From: Roseomonas sp.
Lineage (GTDB): Bacteria > Pseudomonadota > Alphaproteobacteria > Acetobacterales > Acetobacteraceae
Assembly: GCA_020249505.1 (NCBI GenBank)
Contig: JADCFN010000011.1
Coordinates: 1-64,000, forward strand
Direction: 5' to 3'
DNA: 64,000 bases
The number at the start of each line of letters is the position of its first letter. Within the stretch, counting starts at the first letter, position 1. Below are positions 1 to 8,789 of the stretch, piece by piece. Position numbers and translations under genes: made by a program. The notes under the pieces are model-generated. The model was given only the letters and a program-made list of their open reading frames with translations, ran no database searches and was not told the origin of the DNA.

Positions 1-1
1 C

Positions 2-274
2 GAACTCCGCGAGATCAATGTGACACCTCATGTGGCGCAGAATACCAATGGGCGGCGCTCGGCGATTGATGGCCGGACCACCCGCCATCCCGGCTATGCC
101 ATCAGCCTGCGTATTCGCAAGCGGATCGAGGAGGCTTTCGGCTGGGCGAAGGTGGTCGCGGGCATGCGCAAGGCCCGCCATCGCGGGCTGCCCAAGGTGG
201 ATTGGCAATTCACGCTCGCGATGGCGGCTTACAACCTGGTTCGCCTGCCGAAGCTGCTGGCGGCGGCAGCATGA
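2..274 (+). mobile_element. IS5-family-like transposase, C-terminal fragment (5' end outside window)
   Basis: Frame open from window start (ELREINVTPHVAQNTNGRRSAID...RIRKRIEEAFGWAKVVAGMRKARHRG...FTLAMAAYNLVRLPKLL), typical DDE transposase C-terminus. Confidence 0.85.
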
Positions 275-412
275 CGCCCGGAATCCGTCCAGGGCGTGCC
301 GCCAGGGCCAAAAGGTCACTGAAATTGGTTGTATTCAGGCGAAAGCAGCGTTGAAAACATGCGCGCAAGCCAAAATCGCGATGCTCAATGAGGGCTTTTC
401 AGCAGCCTATTA
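275..412 (+). mobile_element. 3' non-coding end of the IS element, probable right terminal inverted repeat near 390-412 (gagggcttttcagcagcctattag)
   Basis: Non-coding tail after the transposase stop; the downstream family motif resumes in frame at about 410. Left end not in window so the IR pair cannot be verified. Confidence 0.5.
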
Positions 413-928
413 GATTATCTGGTGATGGGCATGTCGGCGATCACGTTTTTTGGTGGGAGGAAGGGTGCCGATGATTTTGTGGCACAAGTCGGGGATGTGT
501 CCGGGCTTGGAATCAGTATTGGCAGCCATTCCTGCACTGCGGCCCTGAATGCCTTTGGTGGCATCAGGCGCATTGCGGTGCTAACGCCCTATTGGCTGGT
601 GATGAATGCGGAAGTCGCGCATTATTTCTCTGATATGGGTTTCTCTGTAGTGCGCGACATTGCGCTGCAATGTCGCAGTTGGACCAGCATTGCGCAGGTG
701 ACGCCCGCTGAATGTGTCGCGGCGCTGAAGGGGCTTGATGGCGATGATGTGGATGCGATTGTGCAGGTGGGCACCAATCTTTCCATGATCCGTGTGGCGG
801 CAGCGGCCGAGCTTTGGTTGGGCAAGCCGGTGCTGGCGATCAATGCCGCAACCTATTGGCATGCGCTGCGTGCCAATGGGATTACGGAAAAGCGTGAAGC
901 TTGCGGGCGTATTTTTGAGGAGCTTTGA
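410..928 (+). pseudogene. Asp/Glu racemase / arylmalonate decarboxylase / maleate isomerase-like protein, N-terminus lost to IS insertion
   Basis: LLDYLVMGMSAITFFGGRKG...GISIGSHSCTAALNAFGGIRRIAVLTPYW...; only about 170 aa against about 240 aa expected for the family; family-like reading frame begins at the IS boundary. Confidence 0.65.
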
Positions 929-931
929 TCC

Positions 932-1717
932 ATGTCCACCACCGTGCTTGCCGAAATCCGCGAAGCTGAGGCCCCGCCCGCGATTGCCGCGATTTATGCC
1001 GCGCTGCATGAAGGCATCGGCATCGCCCAGGTAAATCTCATCTGGCGCCATGCCGCCGCCTTGCCTGGTGTGTTGGATTGGCTTTGGGCACAGGCGGCGC
1101 CAGCACTCGCAAGCGGCGCAGCGGCCGCGGCGCGGGATCACATAACGGCAGCCATCACGCTGCCTGCGCCCGCTCCCACGCCTTCTGTCACGCCGGCCGA
1201 TATTGCTGAGTTGGTGGAAGTTTATCTTCGCGGGAATGCGACAAATCTTGGCCTGCTGACGGCGATCTTGCTGCGTTGCCAGGGTATGGCGCCAGGTGCG
1301 CCGCTGCTGCCGGCCCCGCGCGGCCCAATATTGCCCGCACCGCCGCCTTTGCCGCGCCTGGCGGCACTGCCGCCGACACTACAGGCGCAAATCAGTATCC
1401 TGACAGGAACGCATACGCTTTCCGATGCCGCTGTGGTGCCAAGCCTCTATTTACATCTGGCGTTATGGCCTGATTTTCTAGCGCAGCTGCCCAATTTGCT
1501 GGCGCCCCTTCATGCAGATGGGGGCTTGGCGCATTGGCGTAATGCCGCGGTAAAAGCCGCGCGGCTTGCTGCGCCGGGGCTGATGGCCGCACTTGGTGCA
1601 GCCCCAGCCCCTCCGCCGGCCTTACCGGAATTCCTTGTGCGCCTTGATGTCTTCGTGCGTGAGGTAATCCCTGGTATGGTGCCGGTTGGCATTTTCCTGC
1701 GGCGAGCGCTCGCTTGA
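932..1717 (+). CDS. Hypothetical protein, possibly DehI-type (group I 2-haloacid dehalogenase-like) fold
   Basis: ORF with start 4 nt after the previous stop; N-terminal IYAALHEGIG...LPGVLDWLW and GNATNLGLLTAI resemble the DehI pattern; weak. Confidence 0.6.
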   Translation: MSTTVLAEIREAEAPPAIAAIYAALHEGIGIAQVNLIWRHAAALPGVLDWLWAQAAPALASGAAAAARDHITAAITLPAPAPTPSVTPADIAELVEVYLRGNATNLGLLTAILLRCQGMAPGAPLLPAPRGPILPAPPPLPRLAALPPTLQAQISILTGTHTLSDAAVVPSLYLHLALWPDFLAQLPNLLAPLHADGGLAHWRNAAVKAARLAAPGLMAALGAAPAPPPALPEFLVRLDVFVREVIPGMVPVGIFLRRALA

Positions 1718-1733
1718 AGTCCCAGGCTTCAAG
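1713..1733. terminator. Candidate terminator hairpin CTTGAAG-TCCCAGG-CTTCAAG spanning the stop codon
   Basis: Perfect 7-bp inverted repeat at a convergent junction. Confidence 0.35.
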
Positions 1734-1825
1734 GGCCTCGCGCCTCATACTTGGTTGGCCCGGCATCCCGCAACAAAGTTCAGCAGAATACACAAGCAAA
1801 AAGAGCCAAAGGAAAGACGCACCGG

Positions 1826-2452
1826 TCAGCCGGGAAGTGAAAATCCTCTTTTCAGGATGCTTTCGCCATGCGCCAGCGGGACAATAAAGCCATGGCCTGA
1901 ACGCCGCTCAAAACTCTGAGAGGTCAATTCATAGCGTGCATCCAGCATTGCGCGGGTGGTGCGTGGAAGTGCAGGCGGATCACCCAAGCGATTGAGCGTT
2001 TCCTGACCGCCCGGCGTAAAAAGTGGTGGACGCAAGGCGGCGGCTGCGCCGGCCGGGCTGCGCGCTGCAAGGGCGCTGCGGAGTTCAGTCAGGCTATCAA
2101 TCACGTCCTGAGCGCGCGCGTCAGCGGCGATACCGAAGGCGTCACGCCATTCACGCCGCGCTGCCGGCACCGCAAGCTGTCCCATGGGCAATATCACATT
2201 CCAACGCGGCCCATTTCGTAATTCTATCGCCAGGAATTCGAGCGCCTGGACCAGACGTGCGGTTTCCCATGGCTGGCCCGTGAGCCGGCCCGGATGGGTC
2301 AGCATATCGGCGCCCTGCTCGATCGAATAGCGCACGGGATCAATCGAAAGGAAACCCCTGAATTCGGGCAATCTGGCCACTTCCGGCGGCGTGCCGGAAC
2401 ATGCACCAAGACCGATCAGACCCGCGAGAAAAACGCGCCTGTCACGCCGCAT
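1826..2452 (-). CDS. Hypothetical lipoprotein
   Basis: Signal MRRDRRVFLAGLIGLGAC lipobox. Confidence 0.65.
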   Translation of the reverse strand: MRRDRRVFLAGLIGLGACSGTPPEVARLPEFRGFLSIDPVRYSIEQGADMLTHPGRLTGQPWETARLVQALEFLAIELRNGPRWNVILPMGQLAVPAARREWRDAFGIAADARAQDVIDSLTELRSALAARSPAGAAAALRPPLFTPGGQETLNRLGDPPALPRTTRAMLDARYELTSQSFERRSGHGFIVPLAHGESILKRGFSLPG

Positions 2453-2589
2453 CGTGATTTCCCTCCATCAAATTCTACCAAGCACCGCCGCCCCTGCTAA
2501 GCGCTGGGCGCAGCACGTACCTCCATCAGAATCATGTGGCGCTGCATCGGCGTGAATCCAATAAAGCGCCAACCGATGCGTGGGGCCGC

Positions 2590-3300
2590 TTACAGGCTGA
2601 CCGCCTTGCCCTTTTCAGGGATCAGCACCTTGGCCTTGGCACCGACCATCTCCGCCTCAAAGCCCGAGGCATCCGGCAGCAGCATGCCGAAGGTCGCGTA
2701 ATGGCAGGGAATGGCCGTGGTGACATTGCGCAGATACCGCTTCACCGAAAGCGCCGCCGCACGCGGACCCATGGTGAAGCGATCCCCCACCGGCACCAGC
2801 GCAACCGTTGGCGCATACAGCTCATCAATCAGCGCCATGTCGGAGAAAACATCCGTATCGCCCATGTGATAGACGGTCGGTTCATGCTTGTCCTTCGGCG
2901 TCACCACAATGCCATTGGGCAGGCCAAGGCAATGGAAGACGCCATTGGCATCGACCTCAACCGAGGAATGGAAAGCCTGGGTCAGCGTGACGGTGAATTC
3001 GCCCTGATCGGTCGTGCCGCCCGTATTCATGGGATCGAACGCGGAAACACCCTGTTTGCCGAGCCACATGGCGAGTTCGTAATTGGTCACCAGCTTGGCG
3101 CCGGTGCGTTTGCAGATGGCGGCCGCATCGCCAATGTGATCGGCATGGCCATGCGTCAGCAGCACATGGGTCGCCCCCGCACTCGCGGCTTCCGCATCGC
3201 CGCCAAAGGCGGGATTGCCGGTGAGGAAAGGGTCAATCATCACAATCGACTTGCCGAATTCCAGACGAAAGGCGGAATGGCCGAACCAGGTGAGTTTCAT
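2590..3300 (-). CDS. UPF0173-type metal-dependent hydrolase (metallo-beta-lactamase fold)
   Basis: [14 protein letters not shown]...[13 protein letters not shown]...[11 protein letters not shown]. Confidence 0.92.
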   Translation of the reverse strand: MKLTWFGHSAFRLEFGKSIVMIDPFLTGNPAFGGDAEAASAGATHVLLTHGHADHIGDAAAICKRTGAKLVTNYELAMWLGKQGVSAFDPMNTGGTTDQGEFTVTLTQAFHSSVEVDANGVFHCLGLPNGIVVTPKDKHEPTVYHMGDTDVFSDMALIDELYAPTVALVPVGDRFTMGPRAAALSVKRYLRNVTTAIPCHYATFGMLLPDASGFEAEMVGAKAKVLIPEKGKAVSL

Positions 3301-3318
3301 TGCGTGTTCCTTTTCGTT

Positions 3319-3777
3319 TCAGGTGAATGTCATGCGGATGGTATCCGCAATCATGGCGGGCTTAGCCTCATTTTCGATTTCAAGCGTCTGGCGCACGGTG
3401 ATGCGATGCGCGCCGGGTGCACCATCTTCCACCGCAACCAGGCTTTGGCGGAGCCTGATACGCGCGCCGGCCTTGACCGGATTCACGATGCGCACCTTGT
3501 CGCTGCCGTAATTGATGGACCGCGTAGGCCAGGAAAGTTTATAGATGCCAGCGCCAAGCTTGGGCAGCAATGAGAGCAGCAGATAGCCATGCGCGATGGT
3601 CTTGCCGCTTGGCATTTCACGCTTAGCGCGTTCCACATCCACATGGATCCATTGATGATCGCCCGTCACCTCGGCGAAGCGATCAATCAAATCTTGTGTC
3701 ACCTCCAGCCAATCACTGACACCCAATTCCTGCCCGATCAGCGCCCGGAGCGCTTCCGGGGTTTCGACCATACGCAT
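3319..3777 (-). CDS. MaoC family dehydratase
   Basis: RFAEVTGDHQWIHVDVERAK...IAHGYLLLSLLP. Confidence 0.92.
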   Translation of the reverse strand: MRMVETPEALRALIGQELGVSDWLEVTQDLIDRFAEVTGDHQWIHVDVERAKREMPSGKTIAHGYLLLSLLPKLGAGIYKLSWPTRSINYGSDKVRIVNPVKAGARIRLRQSLVAVEDGAPGAHRITVRQTLEIENEAKPAMIADTIRMTFT

Positions 3778-3875
3778 CGCGTCCTCCCTCAATCACTTCA
3801 ACGTAACATCGGGCGCGGCGCGGCGGGGATCAAGCCGGGCTTTGCGAGGCGGGCAATTTGCGGCCTAATCCCCCC

Positions 3876-5087
3876 ATGACCCTGTCCCCCGGCAGCCGGG
3901 GTTTCGTCGTGGCCATGGTCACGGCGCAAATCCTGACCCAAATCGGCGCCTTCACCCTGCCCGCCTTGTTGCCGGAGATGATGGCGCGCTGGTCCCTTTC
4001 CGCCACCGAAGCGGGTTGGCTGATTGGGGTTTTCTTCGCGGCCTATGTGCCCGCGGTGCCGGTGCTGCTTTCGCTGACAGACCGCGTGCCGGCCAGGCGG
4101 ATTTATCTGATCGGCACCGGGGCCACGGCAGTGGCGCATTTGGGCTTTGCCTTTTTCGCCGATGGCTTTTGGGGTGCGCTATTCTTTCGCGCGCTTGCCG
4201 GGATTGGCTGGGCGGGCGCCTATATGCCCGGCCTTAAATCCATCGCTGATCCGCTGACGGGCGTGGCGCAATCGCGGGCGGTTGCCTGGCATGCGGCCGG
4301 CGTTGGGATTGCGGGGGCGGCTTCCTTCGCGCTCGCCGGGCTTTGCGATGCGTTGGTGGGGCCGAGTTTTGCCTTTCTGGTGGCGGGGCTAGCCGCCACT
4401 GGCGCCTTCGCCATTGCCATGCTGACCCTGCCCGATGCGCCGCCGCCCAAAAGCGCCGCGCCGCGCGGCTTGCTGGATTTCCGCCCGGTACTCGCCAATC
4501 GCCGCGCCATGGCCTGGATTGCGGGCTACACCGTGCACACGCTGGAAATGGCGGTGCTGCGCGCCTGGGCAGTGGCCTTCCTGACTGCGAGCTTTCTGAT
4601 CCAGGCGCCGCCGGATTGGCTCCCCGGCCCGACGGTGCTGTTCACGCTGGCCGGCTTGGTCGGGATTGCGACTTCGCTGGCCGGGAACCGCCTGGCGGAA
4701 AGCCTGGGGCGGGACAGGATTGTGGCGATTGCCATGCTCTCGGGCGCGGCGCTGTCGCTGGTAGCGGGGTTTGCCTTTGGTGCCTCACCTTGGGTGGTGC
4801 TGCTTTTTGTCTTTCTGTGGAATGCGGCGATCTATCTGGATAGCTCGGCGCTGACCGCGGGAACGGTGCAGGCGGCGGACCCGGCGTTGCGCGGCGCGAC
4901 CATGGGGCTGCATAGCATGCTGGGTTATGCGGGCGGCTTTGTCGGGCCTTTGCTGGCGGGCGTTTTGCTGGATTGGGCGGGCGGCGATGGTGTCGCGGCC
5001 TGGGGCATCGCCTTTGGGCATGTGGCTTTCATTATGTTGGCGGGCTTTGCCGTGCTGCGCTGGTTGGGACGCGGCACGGCAAGGTGA
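3876..5087 (+). CDS. MFS transporter
   Basis: 12-TM-like hydrophobic ORF; RIYLIGTGATAVAHLGFAFFADGFWGALFFRALAGIGWAGAYMPGLKSIAD. Confidence 0.9.
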   Translation: MTLSPGSRGFVVAMVTAQILTQIGAFTLPALLPEMMARWSLSATEAGWLIGVFFAAYVPAVPVLLSLTDRVPARRIYLIGTGATAVAHLGFAFFADGFWGALFFRALAGIGWAGAYMPGLKSIADPLTGVAQSRAVAWHAAGVGIAGAASFALAGLCDALVGPSFAFLVAGLAATGAFAIAMLTLPDAPPPKSAAPRGLLDFRPVLANRRAMAWIAGYTVHTLEMAVLRAWAVAFLTASFLIQAPPDWLPGPTVLFTLAGLVGIATSLAGNRLAESLGRDRIVAIAMLSGAALSLVAGFAFGASPWVVLLFVFLWNAAIYLDSSALTAGTVQAADPALRGATMGLHSMLGYAGGFVGPLLAGVLLDWAGGDGVAAWGIAFGHVAFIMLAGFAVLRWLGRGTAR

Positions 5088-6686
5088 CTACAACGCCTCC
5101 CCCGCGCCGGTGCCGGCGAAGGGGGTCGGGATGCACCATTCCTCACCCCGCGCGGTGGTGACGTATTCCGGCCAGCGCAGATCAACGGGCGGGACGAAAT
5201 CCGCCGGCAGCAAGGGCCCGACCCATTTTGAGCCACCAATGCCGCCGCCGGTGCGCTCACGAAACTCCGCCTGCGCCGCGGCCAACACGGCGGGATCGCT
5301 CGCCAAATCCACCAGCGTCAGCGCCATGGTCTTGGCCGCAACGAATAGCCCAGGGTCAACCGCGGCAGGCAGACCGCCCAGCGCGTTATAGGCCCAATTC
5401 GGATAGGCATAGCCAGGTGTGGGCGGTTGCAGCCTTGGCCGCGCCGCCAGCAGCCGCACCGTCGGCGCATGCCAGCTATATTCGACATAATCATCGGCGC
5501 TGAGGTGCTTCTGCCAGGAAGGCAGGCCGGCACGCAGCCGGGCTTCATTTTCCTCGGGCGTGGTCAGCTTGCTCACACTTGGGATGAAGGGATCGGCCAT
5601 GGGCGCAAGGCCCAGATTGCGCTGGATGGCGCGGCCGAATTCCAGTGCCGTTTCATCATAGCGGGGCGCGCCGACTTCCTGCAGGTTTTTCCAGGTAAGA
5701 TCGGTCATCACCGTATTGGGCAGGCCAACGCGGGTTTTAGTGACCCAGCGCGCATAAGCCTTGCAGCCGGTAATGGACGCAACATGGCGCGCATTGGCCG
5801 CCAGCACCCGCCAGATCTGTTCCTGAATGCCAAGCGATGAGGAGCGCCAGGAATATTGAATCTGCGAAAAACGCGGCGTCAGATTATCCGATGTCGCGCC
5901 ACCATCGCCCAGGATGAATTCATTGAGCGTCCATGACCCCGCATGGGGGAACATGGCTTCCTTGGTATATTTCGTGGTGGTGTACATCAGACAAAGCGCA
6001 TCCACCGCACCAGGGCAGCGCGCCGCGGCATGGGCACCTTCAATTGGCATCAGTGTCGGATCAATCCAGTTTTCCGGCTGATCGGCTTCGAAGCTGATGA
6101 TCACACTCCAATAGGCGCCGAAATGGGTTTCGCCCGTCACAGTATTGGATGGCCAGGGATGCCAGACCACGGCGGCATCCAGCCCATCATAATAGCCCTT
6201 GGCGGCATGGATGGGTTTTGAGCCGCAGACTTTCTCGGCCGGTTCACCGAAAAGCTTGAGCTTGCCCTTCACGCCATGCTGCTGCATCGCAGCCTTGGCA
6301 CCCAGTACGGCGGCAAGCGCGGCCGTGCCCAATACCGAATGCGGGTCCGTATGGCCGGCCGTATAGGGGTGCAGCCCGGCACGCGGCGCCTGATAGGGCA
6401 CGACCTGCTGCGAATTGCCGGGCACCGCATCATATTCCGAAAAGCTTGCCAGCACCGGCGCGCCTTCGCCCCATTCGGCGACAAAGGCAGTGGGCATACC
6501 AGCCGAGCCTTCTTCAACCGTGAAGCCTTCAGCGCGCAGCAATTCCACATAATCGCGGCAGGATTTATATTCCCGCCAGGCGGGTTCGGCATGTGCCCAG
6601 ATACCTTCATTGAAGCGCGAAAGCCGCGCCTCATTCGCCGCGATCCAGTCAAGTGCTGCGGCGCGGATGGTTTTGTTTGCGTTCAC
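5088..6686 (-). CDS. M20-family amidohydrolase, AbgB-like
   Basis: ASFSEYDAVPGNSQQ...GHTDPHSVLGTAALAAVLGAK...LKLFGEPAEKVCGSKPIHAAKGYYDGLDA. Confidence 0.88.
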   Translation of the reverse strand: MNANKTIRAAALDWIAANEARLSRFNEGIWAHAEPAWREYKSCRDYVELLRAEGFTVEEGSAGMPTAFVAEWGEGAPVLASFSEYDAVPGNSQQVVPYQAPRAGLHPYTAGHTDPHSVLGTAALAAVLGAKAAMQQHGVKGKLKLFGEPAEKVCGSKPIHAAKGYYDGLDAAVVWHPWPSNTVTGETHFGAYWSVIISFEADQPENWIDPTLMPIEGAHAAARCPGAVDALCLMYTTTKYTKEAMFPHAGSWTLNEFILGDGGATSDNLTPRFSQIQYSWRSSSLGIQEQIWRVLAANARHVASITGCKAYARWVTKTRVGLPNTVMTDLTWKNLQEVGAPRYDETALEFGRAIQRNLGLAPMADPFIPSVSKLTTPEENEARLRAGLPSWQKHLSADDYVEYSWHAPTVRLLAARPRLQPPTPGYAYPNWAYNALGGLPAAVDPGLFVAAKTMALTLVDLASDPAVLAAAQAEFRERTGGGIGGSKWVGPLLPADFVPPVDLRWPEYVTTARGEEWCIPTPFAGTGAGEAL

Positions 6687-6706
6687 TGCGATAATTCCTT
6701 CTGGCT

Positions 6707-8302
6707 TCAGGATTTCCGGACATTCCAGAAGGTCGCGAAACCATCCTGAATACCGCTCAGATTGCTGCGGAAGGCGGTCGGCTGCAGGTACTGGCCGATC
6801 GGGTAATAGGGCACCTCGCGCATCGCTTCGCGCTGAATGTCCTGACAGATGGTTTTCTGCGCCGCTTCATCCGGGGCGCGGAACCATTCATCGCGCAGGG
6901 TTTCAATGCGCGGCATGCTGGCCCAGCCGGCATAGCCAGCCTCACCATTGCCGCGCAGCGCGATATGCCCGGCAGGGCTCAGCCAATCGGAACCGGACCA
7001 ATTGGTGACAAAGGCGCTCCAGCCGCCATCGGCAACGGGGCCCTTGCGGTTGCGCCTTTGCAGCATGGAATTGAATTCCACGGCATAGACTTCAACATTC
7101 ATGCCAACGCGCTTGAAGGTATCTTCCATCACCGCGCCAAGCGCCATCAGGGTCGCGGAATTGGATGGCACCATCAGCAACACAGGTTCGCCACGATAGC
7201 CCGCGGCGCGCAGCGCATCGCGCACCTTGGCGGTATCACGCGCGCCCATCAGTGGCTCAAGCCCCGCTTCCGAACCCATGGGGGTTTTCGGGCAGAAGAA
7301 GCCAAGCGGCGTGTGATAGAGGCTTTTTTCATCCGGCCCGACCACCGCCTGCATGAAGGCGGTTTGGTCAATCGCGCCCCAAAGCGCACGACGGATATCG
7401 GGGTTGTTGAAGGGCGCCTGCAAATGATTGACGCGCACCATGCAAACAAAGCCGGTATTATCCAGAACGCGCACATTCACATTGCGCGCGCGGCGCAGCA
7501 GGGGAAGCTGATCGTGATAGGCGTATTCGATCCAATCCACTTCATTCGCCACAAGGGCTGAAACGGCGGTGGAAGGATCAGGCATGCTGCGCCATTCGAC
7601 ACGGTCGAAATGCACCACCTTGGCGCCCGAGGTCCAGCCGCCCGCGGCACCAGGACGCGGCACATAGCGATCAAATTTGGTATAGACATTAAGTGATCCT
7701 GGCACGCGTTCATCCGACTTGAAGCGGAAGGGGCCGGAGCCGATCAATTCCGGCACCTGGCGGAAGGGATCGGTATTGGCCAGGCGTTCCGGCATCATGG
7801 CGCAGACGGGGACAGACGCCTTGCCAAGCGCGATGGGCAGCAAGGGGAAGGGCTGCTTCAGACGGAAGCGGATGGTGCGATCATCCGGGGCGGAGAGTTC
7901 ATCTGTGGCATTCAGCAGCGTCTCACCAAAGGGATCGCGCCGCGCCCAGCGGCGAATGCTGGCGACACAATCGCGCGCCAACACACGTTCGCCATCATGC
8001 CAGAACAGGTTTTCGCGCAGCGTCAGATTCCAAAGCCGACCGTCATTTTCCACCCGATGGCCTTCGACCATTTGCGGGGTGGCCTGAAAATTGGCGTCCA
8101 TGCTGTAGAGCGTATCGAACACCATATAGCCGTGGTTGCGGCTGATATAGGCGGTGGTCGTCACGGGATCGAGTGTCACGAGATCCTGCTGCGGCACGAA
8201 ACGCAGCACCCGTGAGGCTTGCGACTGGGCGACAGAAGGGGCGGCGATGGGGGCGAGCAGGCCGGCTGCAGTCAGATTGCCTAAGTGGCGGCGCGTGATC
8301 AT
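6707..8302 (-). CDS. ABC transporter substrate-binding protein, family 5 (peptide/nickel type), Tat-like signal
   Basis: MITRRHLGNLTAAGLLAPIAAPSVAQ... VLRFVPQQDLVTLDPVTTTAYISRNHGYMVFDTLYSMD... Confidence 0.92.
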   Translation of the reverse strand: MITRRHLGNLTAAGLLAPIAAPSVAQSQASRVLRFVPQQDLVTLDPVTTTAYISRNHGYMVFDTLYSMDANFQATPQMVEGHRVENDGRLWNLTLRENLFWHDGERVLARDCVASIRRWARRDPFGETLLNATDELSAPDDRTIRFRLKQPFPLLPIALGKASVPVCAMMPERLANTDPFRQVPELIGSGPFRFKSDERVPGSLNVYTKFDRYVPRPGAAGGWTSGAKVVHFDRVEWRSMPDPSTAVSALVANEVDWIEYAYHDQLPLLRRARNVNVRVLDNTGFVCMVRVNHLQAPFNNPDIRRALWGAIDQTAFMQAVVGPDEKSLYHTPLGFFCPKTPMGSEAGLEPLMGARDTAKVRDALRAAGYRGEPVLLMVPSNSATLMALGAVMEDTFKRVGMNVEVYAVEFNSMLQRRNRKGPVADGGWSAFVTNWSGSDWLSPAGHIALRGNGEAGYAGWASMPRIETLRDEWFRAPDEAAQKTICQDIQREAMREVPYYPIGQYLQPTAFRSNLSGIQDGFATFWNVRKS

Positions 8303-8560
8303 CGGGTGATCTCCTTTCCAGGCGAGGCGGCAGCCGGGGCGCGTCGGGGCTGCCTTAAGGGGGATGCTTGCGCGGCCCGGCCCGGGCGACAAGTACCGCG
8401 TTGTTGCGGTGAGCCGATTCGCCTAGGCCAACCCGGTAAGCTTCCTGCCAAAGCGCTGCCTTGCAGGCGGATTTGCCCGGCCTTCCATTCGGTTTCGGGC
8501 ATGATTCCGGGTGCCCCGGGGGGCTTTGAGGAAAAAAAACGGGCGCAAGATGGATTTTGC

Positions 8561-8589
8561 TTGCATTCCTGGGGCGCAGGGCATAGATG
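8561..8589 (+). promoter_or_regulatory. Candidate promoter for the decarboxylase leader: TTGCAT-N17-TAGATG
   Basis: -35/-10-like spacing about 200 nt upstream of the start codon. Confidence 0.3.
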
Positions 8590-8594
8590 CGCCT

Positions 8595-8789
8595 CAGACG
8601 CAGTACGCACGTGCCTCTGGCCCCCGGCCCCTCGGCCAAAGGGTTTACGCAACGACGTCAAGCGTTCTGGCAACCCCGTCTGGGTCTTCTCGGGCGGCAA
8701 TTTACTGGTCGCTGGTTCGTTCGACCGTTTCGTTAACCTTGGGCCGTCGCCTTCATGGGCGGCCCGTTTGGAGCCTGGAGGGTGCTGCG
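8595..8789 (+). ncRNA. Structured 5' leader of ornithine/lysine decarboxylase, candidate speF-type leader RNA
   Basis: Long leader with hairpins GGTCG...CGACC (8707-8726) and GGGCCG...CGGCCC (8741-8765) just upstream of the SD GGAGGG; position matches the alphaproteobacterial speF leader; no covariance model run. Confidence 0.45.

Noticed and set aside
30-413. 127-aa ORF overlapping the transposase in another frame
   Set aside because: Arg/Trp/Cys-rich out-of-frame reading of the transposase and IS tail.
2500-2589. About 30-codon open stretch (AAPRIGWRFIGFTPMQRHMILMEVRAAPSA) directly after the UPF0173 stop on the minus strand
   Set aside because: Could be a gene remnant or readthrough extension, but it is too short to support and no start or partner sequence is visible.
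2536-3573. 345-aa plus-strand ORF opposite UPF0173 and MaoC genes
   Set aside because: Shadow ORF; both sense genes are clear family members.
8511-8789. In-frame N-terminal extension of the ornithine/lysine decarboxylase
   Set aside because: The family N-terminus fits MTPKIARFLRDNALATPCLVLDVD at 8790 with an SD (GGAGGG) just upstream; the extension overlaps the structured leader.
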